Shown here piece by piece: positions 8,361 to 14,700 of a DNA stretch of 64,000 nucleotides. Source of the stretch: Burkholderiales bacterium. GTDB taxonomy: Bacteria > Pseudomonadota > Gammaproteobacteria > Burkholderiales > Casimicrobiaceae. Under the pieces are notes generated by a model. That model made no database searches, was not told the DNA's origin, and was given only the letters and a program-made list of their open reading frames with translations. The DNA is taken from the NCBI GenBank assembly GCA_025927765.1, contig JAICKU010000003.1, forward strand, positions 1 through 64,000, read 5' to 3'. The position numbers and the translations under genes are program-made. The first letter of the stretch is position 1; each line of letters begins with the position of its first letter.

Positions 8361-9185
8361 ATGACCGCGACGGACAACGTGACGCGCGTCCCGGCGAACG
8401 TCGACCGTGCGGCCGCGAACGCGCGCATGCGCGAGGTGCTTGCGCGCTTCATGCCGCCGTTCGTGTTGCTGGTCGGCGTGATCGTCGTCTGGGAAGCGGT
8501 TTCGCGCATCTTCAAGGTGCCCGAGTTCGTGCTGCCGGCGCCATCGACGATCGTCGCGGTGCTGATCGCGCACCAGCGCGACCTTGGTTACGCGGCGTTC
8601 GTCACTGCGCGCGAGGTGCTCTGGGGCTTCGTGCTCTCCGGCATCATCGGCGCGGCCGTCGCACTGGTGATCGCGCGGTTCGCGACGTTCGGCCGCGCGC
8701 TCTATCCGCTGGTGGTGCTGTTCCAGAACGTGCCCAAGGTGGCGCTCGCGCCGCTCTTCATCCTGTGGTTCGGCTTCGACCTCGCGCCGAAGGTGGTGCT
8801 GATCGTCGTGATCGCGTTCTTCCCGGTCGCGATCAACATGCTGGTCGGCCTGCAGACCGTCGATTCGAACCTGGTCGCGTTGATGCGCTCGGTGGGAGCG
8901 AGCAGGAACGTGATCCTGTGGCGCATCCAGATCCCGAACTCGCTGCCGTACCTGATGGCGGGACTCAAGGTGGCCGTGACGCTGGCCGTCATCGGCGCGA
9001 TCGTCGGCGAGTTCGCGGGCGCGCAGGCGGGCCTCGGCTACATGATCCAGTTCGCGTCGACGCAGATGCAGACGGCGCTCGTGTTCGCGGCGCTCGTCGA
9101 AGTGTCGGTGCTGGGGATGCTGTTCTATTACGCGATCGAATGGATCGAGCGGCGCTACATCGACTGGATGCCGCACACCGCTTGA
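8361..9185 (+). CDS. ABC transporter permease, SsuC/TauC-like
   Basis: Inner-membrane permease with six or so hydrophobic helices; 274 residues from the chosen start. The cytoplasmic coupling loop carries the EAA-type motif near LMRSVGASRNVILWRIQIPNSLPYLMAGL, as in BPD_transp_1 permeases of the nitrate/sulfonate/taurine family. The ATG at 8361 is preferred because GGAGGG stands seven bases before it. A second in-frame ATG at 8331 overlaps the ATPase stop codon and would add ten residues. It sits between its ATPase and receptor genes. Confidence 0.9.
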   Translation: MTATDNVTRVPANVDRAAANARMREVLARFMPPFVLLVGVIVVWEAVSRIFKVPEFVLPAPSTIVAVLIAHQRDLGYAAFVTAREVLWGFVLSGIIGAAVALVIARFATFGRALYPLVVLFQNVPKVALAPLFILWFGFDLAPKVVLIVVIAFFPVAINMLVGLQTVDSNLVALMRSVGASRNVILWRIQIPNSLPYLMAGLKVAVTLAVIGAIVGEFAGAQAGLGYMIQFASTQMQTALVFAALVEVSVLGMLFYYAIEWIERRYIDWMPHTA

Positions 9186-9252
9186 ACGAACGCCGGGCCT
9201 GCAGGCGAGGCGCGGTCACGATGGACATGATTGTCAACGAGAGGAACGTGTC

Positions 9253-10278
9253 ATGAACAGGAGGAAATGGATGGGTTGGCTGCTCGCGGCCGTCGCGGGC
9301 GCGTCGATGTTCGCCGGGGGCGTTGCGCAGGCGGCCGACGACGTATCGGTGCAGCTCGACTGGCTGGTGCGCGGCAACCACGCGATGTTCTTCGTCGCCC
9401 GCGACAATGGCTATTTCAAGGAGCAGGGCATCAACGTCACCGCCATCCGCAAGGGCACGGGATCGACGGATGCGCTGAAGCTCGTCGCGAACGGCAACGC
9501 CGACTTCGGCTTCGGCGACCTGCCGACGCTGCAGGTGGGTCGCTCGCAGAAGCTTCCCGTGGTGGCGCTGGTCGCGGTCAACCAGGAAAGCCCGCTCGCG
9601 ATGATCTCGCTCAAGGCGAAGCACCCGATGAGCAAGCCCGCCGACATCAAGGGCATGAACATCGGCGTGCATCCCAGCGGCTCGACGTACGTGTTCCTCA
9701 AGGCCTTCTTCGCGAAGAACGGCCTCAACCTCGCCGACTTCAAGCAGAGCACGGTGTCGCCGCCGTACGAGAACATGCTGCTGCTCGGGCGCGTCGACGT
9801 GGTGCCGGGCTACATCGACGCCGAGGTGCCTGAGCTCGAGGCCAAAGCGGGTGGACCGGGATCGCTGTCGATCCTGCTGGGCTCCGACTTCGGCTATGAC
9901 GCCTATGGCTCGGGTGTCTTCACGTCGGAAAAGATGATCGCGGAGAAGCCCGATCTCGTGCAGCGCTTCGTCAACGCGTACGCGAAGGCGTTCCAGTTCG
10001 TGGTCGAGCATCCGAAGGAAGCGGTCGACATCGTCGTCAAGGCGAACCCCGAGTACAAGGGCAAGGAGCACACCCTTTCCGCCCAGCTCGATGCCGACAT
10101 CAAGTCGACGTTCTTCGGGCCGTACACGAAGAGCCATGGCATCGGCGCGATCTCGGACAAGCAGTGGACCGCGACCGCGCAGGTGTTGAAGGACCAGGGC
10201 ATGCTGCCGGCGGATTTCAATCCGGCCGCCGGCTTCAATTCCACATTTATCGAGAAGGCCGGCGCGCTGAAGCGCTGA
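9253..10278 (+). CDS. ABC transporter periplasmic substrate-binding protein, NMT1/THI5-like
   Basis: Receptor of the importer, 341 residues. A signal peptide (MNRRKWMGWLL then a hydrophobic core) ends near AQA-AD at about residue 28. The mature protein begins with VSVQLDWLVRGNHAMFFVARDNGYFKEQGINV, the typical opening of NMT1/SsuA-like receptors, and keeps the LPTLQVGRSQKLPVV and KPADIKGMNIGVHPSGS hinge segments. The ATG at 9253 follows AGAGGAAC. The family binds sulfonates, pyrimidine precursors, phthalates and other aromatic acids. Given the dioxygenase upstream, an aromatic or related organic acid is the likely ligand, but this is inference. Confidence 0.9.
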   Translation: MNRRKWMGWLLAAVAGASMFAGGVAQAADDVSVQLDWLVRGNHAMFFVARDNGYFKEQGINVTAIRKGTGSTDALKLVANGNADFGFGDLPTLQVGRSQKLPVVALVAVNQESPLAMISLKAKHPMSKPADIKGMNIGVHPSGSTYVFLKAFFAKNGLNLADFKQSTVSPPYENMLLLGRVDVVPGYIDAEVPELEAKAGGPGSLSILLGSDFGYDAYGSGVFTSEKMIAEKPDLVQRFVNAYAKAFQFVVEHPKEAVDIVVKANPEYKGKEHTLSAQLDADIKSTFFGPYTKSHGIGAISDKQWTATAQVLKDQGMLPADFNPAAGFNSTFIEKAGALKR

Positions 10279-10297
10279 TCGCTTCGCTCATGACAGC

Positions 10298-10318
10298 GGG
10301 CCGCGCACGAGGCGGCCC
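10298..10318 (+). terminator. Probable terminator after the importer operon
   Basis: GGGCCGC (10298-10304) and GCGGCCC (10312-10318) form a perfect 7-bp stem with a 7-base loop, followed by GTTTCATT. The T-run is short, so termination may be weak, but the position 20 bases after the receptor stop codon fits an operon end. Confidence 0.55.
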
Positions 10319-10404
10319 GTTTCATTCCGGGAGCGAAGGGCCGCTCCGACCGACCGGTCCGCCCTCTTTGGGCAGCGAGCCGGGCGAGCGTGGGGGATCA
10401 CCCA

Positions 10405-12036
10405 GTGTCTTCCGAATTCGACTACATCATCGTCGGCGCCGGCTCCGCGGGTTGCACGCTCGCATATCGCCTCGGTGAGGATCGCGACGTGCGCGTGCTG
10501 GTGCTCGAAGCCGGCGGCTGGGATCGCAGCCCATGGATCCACGTGCCGCTCGGCTGGGGCAAGATTTTGACCGAGCGCCTCGTCGACTGGCAATACTTTG
10601 CGAGCCCGGAACCGAGTGTCGATGGGCGCGCTGTCGAATGCGCGCGCGGCAAGGTCGTCGGCGGCTCGTCGTCGACGAACGCGATGGCTTATGTTCGTGG
10701 CCATCGCGGGGACTTCGACCGCTGGGCGGCGGCCGGCCTGCCGCAATGGAGCAGCGCCCATGTGCTGCCGTACTTCAAGCGCATGGAACGCTGGGAAGGC
10801 GGTGCCGACGCGTGCCGTGGCGGCGAGGGTCCGCTGAACGTCCAGCATTGCCGCTATCAGGATCCGCTCAACGATGCGTTTCTGGCCGCTGCCGGTGAGG
10901 CGGGACACCCTGCGACCGACGACTACAACGGCGCGCAATCGGCGGGATTCGGCCGGCTGCAGGTGACGATCGCCGGCGGCAAGCGCATGAGCGCGGCGCG
11001 CGCGTACCTGAAGCCCGCGATGGCGCGCGGCAATGTCGAGGTGCGCGTGGCTGCGCACGCGACGCGCATCGTGTTCGACGGCGACGTCGCGCGTGGCGTC
11101 GACTACGTCCGGAACGGCAAGGCCGAGCGCGTGGCCGCGACGCGCGAAGTGATCGTCGCGGGGGGCGTGATCAATTCGCCGCAACTGTTGATGCTCTCCG
11201 GTATCGGCGATCCCGCGCAGCTCGCACGGTACGGCATCGAGGTGCGGGCGCCGCTGCCCGGCGTCGGGAAGAACCTGCAGGATCACGTGTCGGTCATCCT
11301 GATGTATGGGCGCCGCGAGACCAGCCCGTTCATGCGCAACATGCGCGCCGACCGCATCGCGCTGTCGCTCGCCAATGCCTATGCGTTCGGGCGTGGCTTC
11401 GCGTCCGACATTCCGGGCGGCGTGGTCGGGTTCCTGAAGAGCGATCCGCAACTCGTCACGCCTGACATGCAGCTCATCCTCACCAATGCGTCGCTGCCGG
11501 CGTGGCCGTGGTTCCCCGGCGTGCGCAAGCCGTTCGCGGATGGATTCGCGTGTCGCACGGTGATGCTGCATCCGCGAAGCCGCGGCGAGGTTCGTCTCGC
11601 GTCGCGAGATCCGTTGGCGGCGCCGCGCATCGATCAGCGTTTTCTCGACGATGCGCACGACTGGCGCGTGATGCGACAAACCATACGCGCGGTCCGCGAA
11701 ATCGTCCGCCAGCCGGCGCTTTCGCGGTTCGTCGAAACCGAAACGCTGCCCGGTGCTGCGGCCGAAAGCGACGAGGCGCTCGATGCGTTCATTCGCAAGA
11801 CCGCGATCACCGTGCATCATCCCGGCGGCACGTGCCGCATGGGCCCGGCGGGCGACGCGATGGCCGTCACCGACGACGAGGGACGCGTTTACGGCGCCAG
11901 AGGCTTGCGTGTCGTGGATGCGTCGCTGATGCCCGATCTCACGTCCGGCAACATCAATGCGCCGGTGATCATGATGGCCGAGAAGATCGCCGATCGCATT
12001 CGCGGCAAGCCGGCGCTCGAGCCGCGGGTGCACTAG
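10405..12036 (+). CDS. GMC-family FAD-dependent oxidoreductase (choline/alcohol dehydrogenase-like)
   Basis: Flavoprotein alcohol oxidoreductase, 543 residues. The dinucleotide motif GAGSAG is at 11-16; GMC signature 1 lies in ARGKVVGGSSSTNAMAYVRG and signature 2 in GGVINSPQLLMLSGIG. The C-terminal catalytic region has HHPGGTCRMG with His471-His472 and the SGNINAPVIMMAEKIAD helix. The GTG at 10405 is favoured over the GTG at 10390 because GGGGGAT stands about seven bases before it. It is co-directional with the upstream importer but separated by a probable terminator, so it may be its own unit with the fragment downstream. The alcohol substrate is unknown. Confidence 0.88.
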   Translation: MSSEFDYIIVGAGSAGCTLAYRLGEDRDVRVLVLEAGGWDRSPWIHVPLGWGKILTERLVDWQYFASPEPSVDGRAVECARGKVVGGSSSTNAMAYVRGHRGDFDRWAAAGLPQWSSAHVLPYFKRMERWEGGADACRGGEGPLNVQHCRYQDPLNDAFLAAAGEAGHPATDDYNGAQSAGFGRLQVTIAGGKRMSAARAYLKPAMARGNVEVRVAAHATRIVFDGDVARGVDYVRNGKAERVAATREVIVAGGVINSPQLLMLSGIGDPAQLARYGIEVRAPLPGVGKNLQDHVSVILMYGRRETSPFMRNMRADRIALSLANAYAFGRGFASDIPGGVVGFLKSDPQLVTPDMQLILTNASLPAWPWFPGVRKPFADGFACRTVMLHPRSRGEVRLASRDPLAAPRIDQRFLDDAHDWRVMRQTIRAVREIVRQPALSRFVETETLPGAAAESDEALDAFIRKTAITVHHPGGTCRMGPAGDAMAVTDDEGRVYGARGLRVVDASLMPDLTSGNINAPVIMMAEKIADRIRGKPALEPRVH

Positions 12037-12037
12037 C

Positions 12038-12502
12038 GTGCACCTGTCGCTTTCCGGCTTTCGACGCCATCCGGTCCTGCTGACATGCGTGCCCGATCCC
12101 GGTCTGCTGGCATGCCTCGAGCGGTTCTTCGAGGTCGAATTCGCGGATGATCCCGACCTCGGGGATCGCGATGCGCTGCGCGCACGCCTCGCCGGCAAGT
12201 CGGCGCTCGTCGATGCGCGCGCGCTTGCGATCGATGCGTCGCTGCTCGCGTCGCTGCCGCATTTGAAGGCCGTGTGCAGGATCGGTTCGTGCGACGCGGG
12301 CATCGACCTTGCGGCGTGCACGCGCGCAGGGGTGATCGTCACCAACACGCCGGACTGCGGCACCGACGAATCGGCGTGGCGTACGATGGCGCGCGTAGCG
12401 GCGGACAACCTCGCTGCGGCATTCGGTTTCGGCCGCGACGGCCACCCGCAAAATCTGCTCAACACCGAATTGCGCTGCGTGCTCGGCTGCTGCCTCGGAT
12501 AG
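12038..12502 (+). pseudogene. D-2-hydroxyacid dehydrogenase lacking its NAD-binding domain (internal deletion)
   Basis: A 154-residue open frame starting with GTG one base after the GMC gene stop. The first 110 residues match the substrate-binding half of D-isomer-specific 2-hydroxyacid dehydrogenases, ending in GSCDAGIDLAACTRAGVIVTNTPDCGTDE. It then jumps straight to AWRTMARVAADNLAAAFGFGRDGHPQNLLN, which is the C-terminal helix of the same family. The Rossmann domain with GxGxxG, the catalytic Arg and the Glu/His pair are all missing, about 170-190 residues, with the frame kept. It cannot be a working dehydrogenase. The likely intact ancestor paired with the GMC enzyme in hydroxyacid or sugar-acid metabolism. 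Confidence 0.75.
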
Positions 12503-12702
12503 GTGCCGGCGCTCGCGGACCTGGCGCCACACCCATCAGTACACCGGACGCAGCGGCCAAGGCGGATTCGCCGTTGCCGTCCTATTCGGACGAGTACCAT
12601 TTCGTGGCGCTTGCAAGCGCGACCGGTCGCCCCAATAGTGAACACAGCGCTGCGCGACCCTCGCCTGCGCGTCCCGCTGCGCGCGTCGTCCCTCCTCATG
12701 GA

Positions 12703-12721
12703 AGCCCGGCACCGCCGGGCT
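12703..12721 (+). promoter_or_regulatory. Hairpin in the infA2 leader (terminator or attenuator)
   Basis: AGCCCGGC (12703-12710) and GCCGGGCT (12714-12721) form an 8-bp stem with a 3-base loop, followed by TTCGCGTTCTTACCTTTT. It ends 30 bases before the infA2 start, so it is either a terminator of something lost upstream or part of the infA2 leader. The 249 bases between the broken dehydrogenase and infA2 hold no other recognisable feature. Confidence 0.5.
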
Positions 12722-12751
12722 TTCGCGTTCTTACCTTTTCAAAGGATCCCA

Positions 12752-13009
12752 TTGGCCAAGGAAGAAGTTCTGCAAATGCATGGCGTGGTAGACGAAGTGC
12801 TGCCCGATTCCCGTTATCGCGTCACCCTCGACAATGGTCACAGCCTCGTGGCCTACAGTGCCGGCAAGATGCGCAAGCATCGGATTCGAATCATTGCCGG
12901 CGACAAGGTGTCGCTCGAAATTTCTCCCTACGACCTCACCAAAGGCCGTATCACGTTCCGGCAGATCGAGTCCCGATCCATGGCGCCGCCTGCGCGGCCG
13001 AGGTACTGA
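12752..13009 (+). CDS. infA: Translation initiation factor IF-1, second (elongated) paralogue
   Basis: An 85-residue S1-like OB-fold protein. The chosen TTG start gives [18 protein letters not shown], matching the MAKEE opening of IF-1, with AAAGGA five bases upstream. The [33 protein letters not shown] core and the [16 protein letters not shown] ending are intact. The extra tail rich in Arg and Pro ([10 protein letters not shown]) is typical of the non-ribosomal-operon IF-1 copy in Burkholderiales, which supports the taxonomic placement. It has a hairpin-bearing leader and no ribosomal protein neighbours. Confidence 0.92.
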   Translation: MAKEEVLQMHGVVDEVLPDSRYRVTLDNGHSLVAYSAGKMRKHRIRIIAGDKVSLEISPYDLTKGRITFRQIESRSMAPPARPRY

Positions 13010-13047
13010 CCCGGTCCGCCTGCTCGATTGCATTCGACGGGCGCCGC

Positions 13048-13161
13048 GTCGTCAATACGTCGGCGAGCGAGCCGCTTCGCCTGTACACGCTCTACGGTCC
13101 ACCCGAGCATCGCGAAGGCACGGTGCACGCCACCAGGGCCGACGAGCCGCCGGCGCACTGA
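13048..13161 (+). pseudogene. C-terminal remnant of a small cupin protein
   Basis: The frame ending at 13161 reads VVNTSASEPLRLYTLYGPPEHREGTVHATRADE, which closely resembles the end of mannose-6-phosphate-isomerase-like cupins (NTG..PL+LYTLY-PPEH+DGTVH.T+A). No N-terminal cupin half or start codon precedes it; the sequence upstream is the infA2 gene. The remaining interval 13162-13392 shows only a TATGAT box at 13353-13358 that could be the -10 of the next gene. Confidence 0.6.
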
Positions 13162-13392
13162 ACGCAGAGGCGACCCCGGCTGAACCACCCGCGAAGCCGA
13201 GGTCGGCCAGGCAGCCAATGCCGACAGCGCCACCGTGCATCGCCTCGCTGATCCCGGCATGTGCCTGCGCACCACGCCAGGTGCGACACGTCGCGTCCGT
13301 GGCCAACCGTGGGCGCATTCGTCGCGAGTGTCGATTCTCGGCTTGCGGGCGCTATGATCGCTTCACGCCCTCGTCGCGGCCCCTGACCCTCG

Positions 13393-13914
13393 ATGCGCAA
13401 CGGAATCGATTTCAGTTCGTGGCAGGCCCTGTTTTCGACCCTGCTCGGTCTTGCCGTGTTCTCGCTCCTCGTGGTCGGCATCCGCCTGCTCGTCATGCAA
13501 GTCGTGCAGAAGCGGCGCGAGCGCGAAAACCGGCAGATCAACGAACGGCTGCGCCCGCTGATCGCCGCCTGCAAGACGCTCGGCGGTTCGTTCACGGGCA
13601 GCCTTGTCGCGGCCGGGCGCGCGGCCGCGACGGCCGAACTCGTCGTGACGCTGCGAACGTTCATCCGGCAGGTGCTCGATCTCGAGCCGATTCCATCTGA
13701 GCTCGTGATCCCGCGGCAAGGCCCGCTGCGGCCGTCGAGCGGCGGGTCGAAGGGCGGGGGCGGCCGCGATGAACGGGGCGGCCGTGGCGAAGCGGGACGG
13801 GGCGGTGGCGCCGGCCGCGGAGGTGCCGGTGCGGCAGGCGTCGGGGGATTCGGCGCAGGCGTCGGTGGCCTCGGCCACGATATCGACCCCCACCCTGCCG
13901 ATTCGGCCAGCTGA
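13393..13914 (+). CDS. Conserved membrane-anchored protein with a glycine-rich tail
   Basis: Not recognised to function. A 173-residue protein with one N-terminal transmembrane helix (about 11-34), a charged segment QKRRERENRQINERLRPLIAACKTLGGSFTG, then TAELVVTLRTFIRQVLDLEPIPSELVIPRQGP and a tail of Gly/Arg repeats (118-165). As I recall them, similar proteins in Burkholderiales carry a longer helical stretch between the GGSFTG and LVVTLR motifs, so this copy may have lost an internal piece; that comparison is from memory. It is followed by, and possibly overlaps, a small channel-like membrane protein gene, and the two probably act together. Confidence 0.6.
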   Translation: MRNGIDFSSWQALFSTLLGLAVFSLLVVGIRLLVMQVVQKRRERENRQINERLRPLIAACKTLGGSFTGSLVAAGRAAATAELVVTLRTFIRQVLDLEPIPSELVIPRQGPLRPSSGGSKGGGGRDERGGRGEAGRGGGAGRGGAGAAGVGGFGAGVGGLGHDIDPHPADSAS

Positions 13915-13933
13915 TCCGAACGTCGGAGGACGC

Positions 13934-14437
13934 TTGTACGAATTCCTTCAGCGCGACATCGATTACGTCATCCGCGTCGACGAAATCCTGTGGGGTTGCC
14001 TGTTGCTCGCCATCACGCTCCTCGTGCATGGCGTCGGCATATTTCAGATTGCGCGCACGAGTGCGCGTTGGATGGTGTGGGGCAAGACGGCGCTCCCCGG
14101 CTTTCGTACGGCCGTCCTGATCCTGGCGATCGTGGGAATCGTCGTCCTTCACTTGCTCGAGGTCGCGCTGTGGGCCGAATTCTTCACCTGGAAGAACGCG
14201 CAGCCGAACGAGTCGAGCGCGTTCTACCATGCACTCGTCAACTACACGACGCTCGGCGCCGGCTACCTGCCGATTCGCTGGCGGCTGCTCGAGGGCGTGC
14301 TCGGCATGGCCGGCCTGCTGTGCTTCGCGTTTTCCACGAGCGCGGTGCTCGCGCTCGCGCAGCAACTCATCCACCTGCCGTTCACCGAGAGTCAGGCGAG
14401 TGAGCGGAGCGACCGGGCGGAGGACGCGTCGAAGTGA
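13934..14437 (+). CDS. Small ion-channel-like membrane protein
   Basis: A 167-residue protein with three or four hydrophobic helices. The segment AFYHALVNYTTLGAGYLPIRWRLLEGVLGMAGLL resembles the pore helix and filter of two-transmembrane potassium channels, with TTLGAG in place of TTLGYG, followed by the second pore-lining helix CFAFSTSAVLALAQQL. The TTG at 13934 is preferred, with GGAGGA just before it, because the frame upstream back to an ATG at 13769 runs inside the glycine-rich coding tail of the preceding gene. Whether it conducts ions is unknown; the lost Tyr in the filter argues against potassium selectivity. Confidence 0.6.
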   Translation: MYEFLQRDIDYVIRVDEILWGCLLLAITLLVHGVGIFQIARTSARWMVWGKTALPGFRTAVLILAIVGIVVLHLLEVALWAEFFTWKNAQPNESSAFYHALVNYTTLGAGYLPIRWRLLEGVLGMAGLLCFAFSTSAVLALAQQLIHLPFTESQASERSDRAEDASK

Positions 14438-14700
14438 ACGACGAGAACGAGTAGGATCGCGCGGCCGATCCTATCTTTCGGGGCCCGATCTCGGCCCGCC
14501 GATGAATCCCGTTCAGTACTGACACCGAAAGGACTGCACGGCGTGATCCGCATTCCCAAGGCGGTGCGCACGTGCAGTGAATCGGGTCGAATATCGCGGC
14601 GCGACGTGCCTCGCGTATATCCTTCGGACTAATCCATGCGGCTGATTGCCGTCGCCCGATTTCACTGGCACCCTCGCGCGGTCGATAAGGGGAGGTCGGC

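Noticed and set aside
13769-13933. ATG at 13769 as the start of the channel-like protein
   Set aside because: It would lie within the glycine-rich coding tail of the preceding gene and add a low-complexity leader; the TTG at 13934 has a GGAGGA box and fits the start of the conserved part.
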